A DNA stretch of 64,000 nt from Verrucomicrobia subdivision 3 bacterium UBA693. Lineage in GTDB: Bacteria; Verrucomicrobiota; Verrucomicrobiia; Limisphaerales; UBA8199. Of this stretch, positions 38,350 through 45,817 are shown piece by piece. The DNA lies in contig DBMR01000046.1 in the NCBI GenBank assembly GCA_002298785.1, forward strand, positions 158,420 through 222,419, given 5' to 3'. The notes under the pieces are model-generated. The model worked only from the letters and a program-made list of their open reading frames with translations. It had not been told where the DNA came from and did not search any database. The position numbers were made by a program, and so were the translations under genes. The number at the start of each line of letters is the position of its first letter. Positions within the stretch are counted from its first letter, which is position 1.

Positions 38350-39155
38350 GGTGCGTGAGAAGTGGTGGGGCCTTTGGGCTCGGTATCCGGCTGCCCCTGG
38401 CCATGCGGCTGGGTCATGACCGCGTGACCACCGCTAGCGCCGGCGGCAGCTTCGTCGTCGCCTTTCACCGCGCGCGAGGGATACCGCAACGGCGGCAGCG
38501 GTTTCATCGCCTGGAATTTCGGAAAATGCGGGTCGTGACACTGAATGCACCGGAGCCGGGTGCGGTCGCCCATGGCGCTGTTCCAATATCCATTGGCACG
38601 GCCATGCACGCCGGCCTTCCAATCACGATACGTGGTGCCGTGACACTTCGCGCACAGCAACACCACATCCGCCTGCGCGATCTCAGCCCCGTCGTAATCC
38701 ACAAACGCGTTGTGATTCGTCGGGTGATGGCAATTCAGGCAGAATCGATTATTGCCATGCTCCAGCTTGATGTCCTTATGCTCGTTGAGCGCCCGGTCGT
38801 AATGCCACCGCGCCGGAAACAGCTTGTGACACTCCATGCAATTATACGTCCAGCCGTTCTTCACCAGGTCCAGCCCCACCGTTTTGCGCGGCGGCGTTTT
38901 ATCCAGGTGGGTGTCCGAGCGCAAGCCGGCTTCTGGTTGCGTGGCGGGAGGACGCGGCACCACGGGCAACACCGGCAGGCTGGAACGGGCATCCGCGGTG
39001 GAGATTGCGGCGTTGTTCGTTTCCGCTGCTCGTGCCGGCAACGCTCCGGAAAGCATTAGCCACCCCACCGCCCCGGCGCTCACCACGAGCAGGAATCCCG
39101 CGCGGATGGGCGCCGACACAAACAGGTTGCCGGCCGTTGGTGGCCTTTGAGTCAT
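38346..39155 (-). CDS. Tetraheme cytochrome c, first gene of the operon
   Basis: 269 residues. An N-terminal hydrophobic helix (AGFLLVVSAGAVGWLMLSGA) followed by ARA-AE is either a signal peptide or an anchor. Four CXXCH sites: CMECH, CLNCH, CAKCH, CIQCH, within a domain of about 110-240. A polar Gly/Pro-rich tail ends it. It probably shuttles electrons between the ferredoxin subunit and the octaheme enzyme. The perfect FNR-type box is centred 41.5 bp before the start codon, which would put the transcript start at or next to the ATG. Confidence 0.88.
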   Translation of the reverse strand: MTQRPPTAGNLFVSAPIRAGFLLVVSAGAVGWLMLSGALPARAAETNNAAISTADARSSLPVLPVVPRPPATQPEAGLRSDTHLDKTPPRKTVGLDLVKNGWTYNCMECHKLFPARWHYDRALNEHKDIKLEHGNNRFCLNCHHPTNHNAFVDYDGAEIAQADVVLLCAKCHGTTYRDWKAGVHGRANGYWNSAMGDRTRLRCIQCHDPHFPKFQAMKPLPPLRYPSRAVKGDDEAAAGASGGHAVMTQPHGQGQPDTEPKGPTTSHAP

Positions 39156-39189
39156 ACGAGGAGCTTATCAGAAGCCCCTACAACCACTT

Positions 39190-39203
39190 TTGATTCAAAT
39201 CAA
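39190..39203 (-). promoter_or_regulatory. Perfect FNR/DNR-type box before the multiheme operon
   Basis: TTGAT-TCAA-ATCAA, a perfect match to the FNR/DNR palindrome. It is centred at 39196.5. A GATAAG at 39169-39164 (reverse strand) sits where a -10 element should lie for class II activation of the leftward operon. Confidence 0.75.
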
Positions 39204-39453
39204 GCATTTTGGTAATCTGTAAAGGCAGATACAATTAATTCTAATTTGCATAATGCAATGAACAGCAACTGTTTAGAACACAAGTGCCTCCGAGGCGCCG
39301 GGAAATCGAGGTGCTTTACATATTTACTGGGTATAATTCTCTCTTGGTCCATCGCCGAGCGGTTCCGGGCTCCCAACCCTGGTGCGCCGCCGGGGCTCCC
39401 CGGAATTTCGGCGTTTATTTGCCCCACCCAGCCTGCTATCTTCGGGCCGAGTT

Positions 39454-41046
39454 ATGAATGAATCCACTCAGCTCCTGTGGGAGCGTTACCAGAAATACTA
39501 TTTTGAATTCCGCTCGGCCGGCCTCGCTCTCGACGTCAGCCGCATGAGTTTTGGCGATGATTATTTCGCCCGGATGCAGCCGCTCATGAAAACCGCTTTT
39601 GAGGCGATGACCCGCCTGGAAAAGGGTGATATCGCGAATCCGGATGAGAAGCGCAAGGTGGGCCATTACTGGCTGCGGAATCCGGGACTGGCTCCCGATG
39701 CCTCCGACCGGACCGCCATTGAAACCACTGTGGCCTCGGTTAAAGAGTTTGCCGCAAAGGTGCACAGCGGCGGAATTCGGGGTTCGGGTGGTGTGTTTAA
39801 CCATTTGTTGCTCATTGGTATCGGTGGTTCCGCACTGGGCCCACTCTTTGTTTCCTCCGCCCTGGGCCACCCGAATACGGACAAATTGAAGCTGCACGCC
39901 TTCGACAACACCGACCCCGATGGCATGGACCGGGTGCTGGCGGAGCTTGCGCCGTTCCTGGGCGAGACTCTTTGCCTGGTGATCTCCAAATCCGGCGGTA
40001 CCAAGGAAACCCGTAACGGCATGCTCGAGGCGCAGGAAGCCTATCGCAAAGCGGGTCTCGACTTCAGCCGCCATACCGTGGCCATCACCGGCAAGGGCAG
40101 TGAACTGGAGAAGCTGGCGCTCGCCGACAAATGGCTTCAGATCTTCCCGATGTGGGACTGGGTCGGAGGTCGCACGAGCGAATTATCCGCTGTTGGATTG
40201 CTCCCGGCCGCCCTGCAAGGAATCGACATCGACCAGTTGTTGGCGGGTGCGAAGGCTTGCGACGAACTAACTCGTGTTCACGTCGTCGAGACCAATCCCG
40301 CCGCCCTCCTCTCCCTGATGTGGTATTACTCCGGTAACGGTAAAGGTGACAAGGCAATGATCGTTCTGCCGTACAAAGATCGGCTGGAGCTCTTTTCCAA
40401 GTACCTCCAGCAACTCATCATGGAGTCGCTCGGCAAGGAACTGGACGCATCTAGGAAGAAGGTAAATCAAGGCATCTCGGTATTTGGCAACAAAGGGTCA
40501 AGTGATCAACACTCTTACATACAACAACTTCGAGACGGACTGAACAATTTCTTCGTCACCTTCATTCGCGTGCTGAAGGATCGTCAGTCCACCTCGATTG
40601 CCGTTGATCCGGACGTCACCACCGGCGATTACTTGGACGGCTTTTTCCAAGGCACGCGCCGCGCGCTGTTCGAAAACGGTCGTGAGTCGATAACGATAAC
40701 TATTCAGGAGGTCACGCCCTTTACGGTCGGTTCCCTGATCGCGCTTTTCGAGCGGGCTGTGGGTCTTTACGCTTCCCTGATCAACATCAACGCCTATCAC
40801 CAGCCTGGAGTCGAAGCCGGAAAAAAGGCGGCCAATTCGGTGATCGATCTGCAAATCAAGATCCTGCAGGCCTTGAAAAAGCAACCTGGCAGCGGAATGA
40901 CGGCGGCAGAGATCGCCAAGCAACTCGGGCAACCGGACGAAGTGGAGACCGTCTTCTTAATCTGCGAACACCTGGCGGCAAATCCGGATCGTGGCATCAA
41001 ACGGGTTGACGGACAGGTAATCAGCGAGCATCGGTACCAGTGTTAG
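39454..41046 (+). CDS. pgi: Glucose-6-phosphate isomerase with C-terminal winged-helix-like extension
   Basis: 530 residues from ATG 39454. The sugar-isomerase fold shows LLIGIGGSALGPLFVSSAL, VISKSGGTKETRNGMLE, the signature-like WDWVGGRTSELSAVGLLP, and EVTPFTVGSLIALFERAV. The last ~60 residues (ALKKQPGSGMTAAEIAKQLG) look like a small helix-turn-helix appendage beyond the usual Pgi end. It converts glucose-6-P to fructose-6-P in the cytoplasm. The start is set at MNESTQLLW; the 24 extra upstream codons are not conserved-looking. A divergent neighbour of the multiheme operon. Confidence 0.92.
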   Translation: MNESTQLLWERYQKYYFEFRSAGLALDVSRMSFGDDYFARMQPLMKTAFEAMTRLEKGDIANPDEKRKVGHYWLRNPGLAPDASDRTAIETTVASVKEFAAKVHSGGIRGSGGVFNHLLLIGIGGSALGPLFVSSALGHPNTDKLKLHAFDNTDPDGMDRVLAELAPFLGETLCLVISKSGGTKETRNGMLEAQEAYRKAGLDFSRHTVAITGKGSELEKLALADKWLQIFPMWDWVGGRTSELSAVGLLPAALQGIDIDQLLAGAKACDELTRVHVVETNPAALLSLMWYYSGNGKGDKAMIVLPYKDRLELFSKYLQQLIMESLGKELDASRKKVNQGISVFGNKGSSDQHSYIQQLRDGLNNFFVTFIRVLKDRQSTSIAVDPDVTTGDYLDGFFQGTRRALFENGRESITITIQEVTPFTVGSLIALFERAVGLYASLININAYHQPGVEAGKKAANSVIDLQIKILQALKKQPGSGMTAAEIAKQLGQPDEVETVFLICEHLAANPDRGIKRVDGQVISEHRYQC

Positions 41047-41092
41047 TCGGTTCCTGCTCCGGAGTTCTGAATCAGCGCCGACTGCACACGAA

Positions 41093-43051
41093 ATGTTCGT
41101 TTATCCTAAGCGTTATGATGTGATTGTGGTCGGCGCCGGCCATGCTGGCGTTGAAGCCGCATTGGCGTCGGCACGGATGGGTTGCCAAACCCTCTTGCTG
41201 ACTATCAATGCCGATACTGTCGGACAAATGTCCTGCAACCCGGCGATCGGCGGGTTAGCCAAGGGACACTTGGCCCGGGAAATTGACGCACTCGGTGGCG
41301 AGATGGGCAAGGCGACGGATATGTCGGGCTTGCAGTTCCGGATGCTGAACACCAAAAAGGGTCCGGCAGTCTGGGCACCGAGGGCGCAATGCGACAAGAA
41401 GGCATACCAATTCCGGCTGAAGTGGATTTGTGAGCGGGAACCGAATCTGGACCTGCGCCAGGCCCAATGTGCACGCCTGCTGTATGAACGGGGCGAGGTC
41501 CGGGGAGTGGAGACCACCCTGGAAGTTCAGTATCATGGGACCTGCGTGGTGATCACCACGGGGACCTTTTTGAAAGGTCTCATGCATATCGGATTGAACC
41601 AGCAATCCGGCGGTCGGGCAGGGGAGGCGGCGGCGATGGGCCTGTCGGCTTCCCTGGTGGAACTGGGTCTGGAACTCGGACGCCTCAAGACGGGAACCCC
41701 ACCCCGATTGCTGAAGCGGTCCATTGATTTTGGCAAGACCGAGGTTCAGCCCGGTGACGAACCAGTGCCCTATTTCACGTTCTGGAAAGATGATTTGTTC
41801 CACGTGGAACATTCGGAGACTAACCAGGCCCCACCCCGGCAAATGTTCCACGTGGAACATTCATCGAGTCCCAAGTCCACCCCATCGCCCTACCCGCCCG
41901 GCTCCATTCTCGCGCAATTGCAGGGTCAATTGCCCTGCTACATCACTTTCACCACCCAGCGCACCGCGGAGATCATCCAGCAAAACCTCCACAAATCCCC
42001 CCTATACTCCGGGATCATCCAGGGGGTCGGACCGCGCTATTGCCCGTCTATCGAGGATAAAATCGTCAAGTTCCCCGAAAAGGAACGGCAACAGATCTTC
42101 CTCGAACCGGAAGGGATCGCGACCGACGAAATCTACGTAAACGGATTCTCAACCTCCCTCCCGTTCGAGGTGCAGGTCGACCTGGTCCGTTCGATCATCG
42201 GTTGCGAACAAGCGGAGATCCTGCGACCAGCCTATGCGGTCGAATATGATTTCGCCTTTCCGACCCAGTTGCTGTCCTCGCTGGAAACCAAGGCCTGTCG
42301 GAATCTCTTTCTCGCAGGCCAAATCAACGGCACCTCCGGCTACGAAGAAGCCGCCGCCCAAGGCTTGATGGCTGGCATCAATGCCGCCCGCCGCACCAGG
42401 AATCTCCCCCCCATCGTGCTCCGACGAGACCAGGCTTACATCGGGGTTCTGATCGACGACCTCGTTACCAAGGGAACCGTCGAGCCCTACCGCATGTTCA
42501 CCTCCCGGGCGGAGCATCGCCTCCTGCTGCGCCAGGATAACGCCGATATGCGCCTGTCCGAATTGGGACACGAAATCGGCCTGCTGCCCGAACGGAATTA
42601 CACCCTGTTCCAGTCCAAACGAACCCAGGTCCAAGAGGAAATCGAACGCCTCGACCGGACCCGATCCGGTGCCGAGACCCTTTCGCAAATCCTCCGACGG
42701 ACCGAGGTGAGTTACGCGGACTTGCCATCCATCAATCCCAATCTCCAACCGGAATCGATCACCCAGGTGGAAATTGCCATAAAATATGCCGGCTACATTT
42801 CCCGTCAGGAAAATGAGGTCGAACGGTTCAAGAGCCTCGAAGAAAAGCGAATTCCGCAGAACTTCAACTACGACGAAGTCCCGAGTTTGCGGCGTGAAGC
42901 CCGGCAAAAACTAAAGCAGATCCAGCCGGCCACCCTCGGCCAGGCCGCTCGTATTTCAGGCGTCTCTCCGTCGGATATCAGCATCGTGATGGTCTGGCTC
43001 AAGCGCGGCAATTCGATCGAAAATGGACAGGCATCGACCAAGGATCCCTGA
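41093..43051 (+). CDS. mnmG: tRNA uridine-5-carboxymethylaminomethyl modification enzyme MnmG (GidA)
   Basis: 652 residues. FAD-binding VIVVGAGHAGVEAALASARM opens the protein; GQMSCNPAIGGLAKGHLARE, GTFLKGLMHIGLNQQSGGR, AGQINGTSGYEEAAAQGLMA and the C-terminal FNYDEVPSLRREARQKL are standard MnmG motifs. With MnmE it modifies U34 of certain tRNAs. Unusual: residues about 232-275, between EPVPYFTFW and QLPCYITF, hold an insertion with FHVEH twice, because two parS sites are written into the gene. mnmG lies near parAB and the origin in many bacteria; dnaN is 2.8 kb downstream here. Confidence 0.96.
   Translation: MFVYPKRYDVIVVGAGHAGVEAALASARMGCQTLLLTINADTVGQMSCNPAIGGLAKGHLAREIDALGGEMGKATDMSGLQFRMLNTKKGPAVWAPRAQCDKKAYQFRLKWICEREPNLDLRQAQCARLLYERGEVRGVETTLEVQYHGTCVVITTGTFLKGLMHIGLNQQSGGRAGEAAAMGLSASLVELGLELGRLKTGTPPRLLKRSIDFGKTEVQPGDEPVPYFTFWKDDLFHVEHSETNQAPPRQMFHVEHSSSPKSTPSPYPPGSILAQLQGQLPCYITFTTQRTAEIIQQNLHKSPLYSGIIQGVGPRYCPSIEDKIVKFPEKERQQIFLEPEGIATDEIYVNGFSTSLPFEVQVDLVRSIIGCEQAEILRPAYAVEYDFAFPTQLLSSLETKACRNLFLAGQINGTSGYEEAAAQGLMAGINAARRTRNLPPIVLRRDQAYIGVLIDDLVTKGTVEPYRMFTSRAEHRLLLRQDNADMRLSELGHEIGLLPERNYTLFQSKRTQVQEEIERLDRTRSGAETLSQILRRTEVSYADLPSINPNLQPESITQVEIAIKYAGYISRQENEVERFKSLEEKRIPQNFNYDEVPSLRREARQKLKQIQPATLGQAARISGVSPSDISIVMVWLKRGNSIENGQASTKDP
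41796..41811. promoter_or_regulatory. parS centromere site 1 (inside mnmG)
   Basis: TGTTCCACGTGGAACA, a perfect 16-bp palindrome equal to a well-known form of the ParB binding site. It encodes LFHVEH, residues 235-240 of MnmG. Confidence 0.92.
41844..41859. promoter_or_regulatory. parS centromere site 2 (inside mnmG)
   Basis: A second identical TGTTCCACGTGGAACA, 48 bp after the first and in the same reading frame, encoding MFHVEH (251-256). Two sites in an inessential loop indicate a chromosomal ParB loading centre and origin proximity. Confidence 0.92.
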
Positions 43052-43353
43052 GTACGGTTCAGTGCGCTGATCATCCGGTAATCCTCGATCCCATCTCGCG
43101 TACCGCATGGCTTAATGATCAGTTCTGACTGTCTCACCAATCCATTAATGAGACACGTCTGTATTATAATTGGACACTGTCCTGTCGTTCGCTCGGGACA
43201 ACGACGGTGAGCAACCGTAGTAAACGCGCAAAATACCGCATTGGACGTCCATTTCTGTAAAGCAGACTTTACACTGTTTGGTGGCTTCACAACCTCATCA
43301 ACCTCCGAGCAAAGGTGTAACGCTATTGGCACTTGGTATGCTGCAATCCGGGC
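43052..43353. other. Intergenic region after mnmG
   Basis: 302 bp. It contains an inverted pair GTCTCA...TGAGAC (about 43130-43155) and a TATAAT-like box just after it, suggesting a rightward promoter for the small gene or RNA that follows. No tRNA or coding frame is seen. Confidence 0.4.
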
Positions 43354-43596
43354 ATGGTAGCAATTACAGTATCATTCCTGGCGCTGGTGATCGTTGGCTG
43401 CGTTTTCCAATTCCGAATGGCTGACAAGGCGCCGGTCGGCTACCAGGACGAAACCGGGTTCCATTTTGGTGCGCTGAAAGAGCCTATCACCGGTGACACT
43501 GAATACCTGCCAGTTCCTGATTTTGCCTTCCAAACCGGAAGGCAGCATGGCTCGACCCCCCGCCCTGTGGTCGCGGTGTCGGCAAACCATGCCTGA
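43354..43596 (+). CDS. Small hypothetical exported protein (doubtful)
   Basis: 80 residues from ATG 43354. A hydrophobic start (VAITVSFLALVIVGCVFQF) could be a signal anchor or, with VGC, a lipoprotein signal. The rest (APVGYQDETGFHFGALKEP) is polar. No family is recognised. Support is positional only: it ends 2 bp before a hairpin-rich stretch and a rho-independent terminator, which would make one transcription unit. It could instead be a chance frame upstream of an RNA gene. Confidence 0.4.
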   Translation: MVAITVSFLALVIVGCVFQFRMADKAPVGYQDETGFHFGALKEPITGDTEYLPVPDFAFQTGRQHGSTPRPVVAVSANHA

Positions 43597-43598
43597 TG

Positions 43599-43663
43599 CC
43601 CCCGCGTGGGACTCCGCGCGGCGGCTATCCAGGTAATAGCCACCGTCGGATTCCTATCGGGGG
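43599..43663 (+). ncRNA. Candidate structured RNA (two hairpins inside a closing stem)
   Basis: CCCCC (43599-43603) can pair with GGGGG (43659-43663). Inside, hairpin 1 is GCGTGG-GACT-CCGCGC (43604-43619) and hairpin 2 is GGCGGCTAT-CCAGGTA-ATAGCCACC (43620-43644, one mismatch), giving a three-way junction with a 14-nt unpaired side. A terminator follows 24 nt later and a gene 63 nt after that. It could be a riboswitch or attenuator for the sulfite-oxidase-like gene, or a free small RNA. No known class is recognised. Confidence 0.45.
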
Positions 43664-43687
43664 TTTCACCAAAGACTCTTCATGGGT

Positions 43688-43723
43688 CCCCAGTCGCCTG
43701 TTGCGGCTGGGGTTTTTCTTTTT
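43688..43723 (+). terminator. Rho-independent terminator
   Basis: Ten-pair stem CCCCAGTCGC / GCGGCTGGGG (one G-T pair) with loop CTGTT, then TTTTTCTTTTT. It is a strong rightward terminator directly after the candidate RNA and before the gene at 43787. Confidence 0.85.
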
Positions 43724-43786
43724 CAAAACAAGCTGCCACATTCCGGCTGGCAGACCCCTTCGGTGTCATTTATCCTGACTGCGCGT

Positions 43787-44458
43787 ATGAAGGAATCATA
43801 CCTCGCTGCCAAAGAACGTTGGGCCAGGAAAATGGCAGGCCTCCAAAAGCCCACCCAACGCTCGCAAGAACGGCTACCACCAGGTCAGCGGTTGGTCACC
43901 AATTTCCCCGTTCTCGACCTTGGAATCCGACCAAGCGTAACCACCGACACCTGGGAACTCAAAATCCACGGCAAAGTCGAAAACCCGGTAACCCTGAATT
44001 GGTCGCAATTCCTCGCCTTACCCCAAGTCAAAGACACCAGCGATTTCCACTGCGTCACGACCTGGAGCCAATACGACATGGTCTGGGAAGGGGTGCCATT
44101 CTTCGCGATCGCCGAGTTGGTGAAACTGAAGCCGGACGCCGCCCACGTCTATTTCAAGAGTTACGATGGCTACACGGTGAACAACCCGCTCGAGGTGTGC
44201 CTGGACGACGATGTACTGATCGCCCATAGCTGGAACGGGGCACCGCTCACCATCGACCACGGCGGTCCAGCTCGCGTTATCATCCCGAAACGCTATGCCT
44301 GGAAGGGGGCAAAGTTTGTTCACGAAATAATCTTCCTCGACCGTGATCTCCTGGGTTACTGGGAATTACGCGGTTACTCCAATACCGCAGATCCGTGGAC
44401 TGAGGATCGCTTCGCCGACAAAGAAAACATCCCTCCCGGATTCTACGATAATCCTTAA
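43787..44458 (+). CDS. Sulfite-oxidase-like molybdopterin oxidoreductase
   Basis: 223 residues from ATG 43787, without signal peptide. The molybdopterin-binding domain of the sulfite oxidase family is visible: WELKIHGKVENPVTLNWSQF, the Mo-ligand Cys in FHCVTTWSQYDMVWEGVPF, LAHSW-like LIAHSWNGAPLTIDHGGP and RVIIPKRYAWKGAKFV, ending PPGFYDNP as in YuiH-type proteins. The cytoplasmic substrate is unknown. It is followed after 3 bp by cysteine desulfurase. A terminator and candidate RNA lie just upstream, so attenuation control is possible. Confidence 0.87.
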   Translation: MKESYLAAKERWARKMAGLQKPTQRSQERLPPGQRLVTNFPVLDLGIRPSVTTDTWELKIHGKVENPVTLNWSQFLALPQVKDTSDFHCVTTWSQYDMVWEGVPFFAIAELVKLKPDAAHVYFKSYDGYTVNNPLEVCLDDDVLIAHSWNGAPLTIDHGGPARVIIPKRYAWKGAKFVHEIIFLDRDLLGYWELRGYSNTADPWTEDRFADKENIPPGFYDNP

Positions 44459-44461
44459 CGG

Positions 44462-45610
44462 ATGAAGCCCCTGCTCTACGTCGATTACAACGCCACGACC
44501 CCGCTGGACACAACCGTCCTCAAGGCCATGCAACCGGCTCTTGGCGAGGTTTGGGGAAATCCTTCCAGTATCCATCAGGTCGGCCGCAAAGCACGCGCCG
44601 TGCTCGATGAAGCGAGGGAGCGGGCCGCAGTCCAGTTTCACTGCAAACCGAGTGAACTTATCTTCACGAGCGGAGGTACCGAAAGCAACAACCTGGCGAT
44701 CTGTGGCGCGGCACGATCGAGGAAACTCAAAGGCAAGCACCTAATCACCAGCGCGGTTGAACACCACGCGGTCCTGACAACATGTCAATATATTGTCAAA
44801 AATGACGGGTTTGATCTTACCGTTATTCCGGTAGATAGCGACGGCAGGGTCGATCCAAACGACGTTCGCCGAGCCATCCGACCAGATACCGTGCTCGTAT
44901 CCATCATGGCCGCAAACAACGAAATTGGGACTTTACAACCTATTGTCGAAATAGGGGACATTTGCCGGGAGCGCGGTGTTCTTTTTCATACCGACGCAGT
45001 CCAGTGGTTTGGTAAAGAGTCCTTCTCGAGGATCGACCAGTTCCACGCCGATTTAGTAACCATCTGTGCCCACAAGATCCATGGGCCAAAAGGAATCGGC
45101 GCTCTCTACGTCCGGTCTCCCCACACCATCGACCCGCTCCTGCTCGGAGGCGCGCACGAGAATGAGCACCGCGCAGGTACTGAGAACCTCGCCGGAATCC
45201 TGGGCCTGGTAACCTGCATCGAGTCCTTTTTGACCACTCCTGTTTTCGCTCCGGAGAAAATGTCGACTTTAACGGGACGTTTGCGTGAGATCCTTAAGAA
45301 CCTCGATGGCGTCCAGATCGTCACTCCAACAAACGGCTCCCTCCCGAACACCCTGGCCTGCGTGGTAGAGCGCGCTGATAGCATCACCCTGCTCGCCGGC
45401 CTGGATATTGAAGGCGTGTGTGCCTCGAGCGGCTCTGCGTGCTCGGCGGGGTCTCTGGAGCCATCCCACGTTATCCAGGCCATTGGGAAGCCCAACCTTG
45501 CCAACGGTCTGCTCCGCTTTTCGTTCGGACGCGAGAATTCACTTTCCGACCTCGACCATCTCGAATCGGTTCTACCTGAGGTCATCCGTCGGGCACAACT
45601 ATCCCAATAG
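44462..45610 (+). CDS. Cysteine desulfurase (NifS/IscS family)
   Basis: 382 residues. PLP Lys in TICAHKIHGPKGIGALYVR, His in ITSAVEHHAVLTTC, and active-site Cys in CASSGSACSAGSLEPSHV. It takes sulfur from cysteine for Fe-S clusters, thio-tRNA or other cofactors. The 3-bp gap to the molybdenum enzyme gene implies one operon and perhaps sulfur supply to molybdenum cofactor; no scaffold protein (IscU) is adjacent. Confidence 0.92.
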   Translation: MKPLLYVDYNATTPLDTTVLKAMQPALGEVWGNPSSIHQVGRKARAVLDEARERAAVQFHCKPSELIFTSGGTESNNLAICGAARSRKLKGKHLITSAVEHHAVLTTCQYIVKNDGFDLTVIPVDSDGRVDPNDVRRAIRPDTVLVSIMAANNEIGTLQPIVEIGDICRERGVLFHTDAVQWFGKESFSRIDQFHADLVTICAHKIHGPKGIGALYVRSPHTIDPLLLGGAHENEHRAGTENLAGILGLVTCIESFLTTPVFAPEKMSTLTGRLREILKNLDGVQIVTPTNGSLPNTLACVVERADSITLLAGLDIEGVCASSGSACSAGSLEPSHVIQAIGKPNLANGLLRFSFGRENSLSDLDHLESVLPEVIRRAQLSQ

Positions 45611-45634
45611 GTTATCAATTCTTCGTGAATGAAT

Positions 45635-45764
45635 TGTGGATAGCGTGAATAAACCCGAGGTGTTCACCCTATTGGCAATCATGGGATTGAGTCATTCGCA
45701 GTGAAAGAATCCCTGCAAGTGATTGTCCTACCCTTGACAGCAGGGTTTCTTTGCCTTATTCACA
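45635..45764. promoter_or_regulatory. DnaA-box cluster and dnaN promoter
   Basis: A perfect DnaA box TTATTCACA at 45756-45764 overlaps the -10 (TATTCA) of a promoter whose -35 is TTGACA at 45734-45739 with 17-bp spacing. Two adjacent reverse boxes, TGTGGATAG (45635-45643) and CGTGAATAA (45644-45652), each match 8 of 9. An A/T-rich stretch follows to the dnaN start. This fits DnaA control of dnaN, or part of an origin. Confidence 0.6.
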
Positions 45765-45817
45765 CCCCTTAATACGGATAGATTTTTCTACCAAAACAGA
45801 TATCTATTAAGGCACGC

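Noticed and set aside
41796..41859. The paired palindromes as a transposon footprint or transcription factor operator
   Set aside because: The exact 16-bp sequence is the known ParB site, both copies keep the reading frame, and there are no target duplications.
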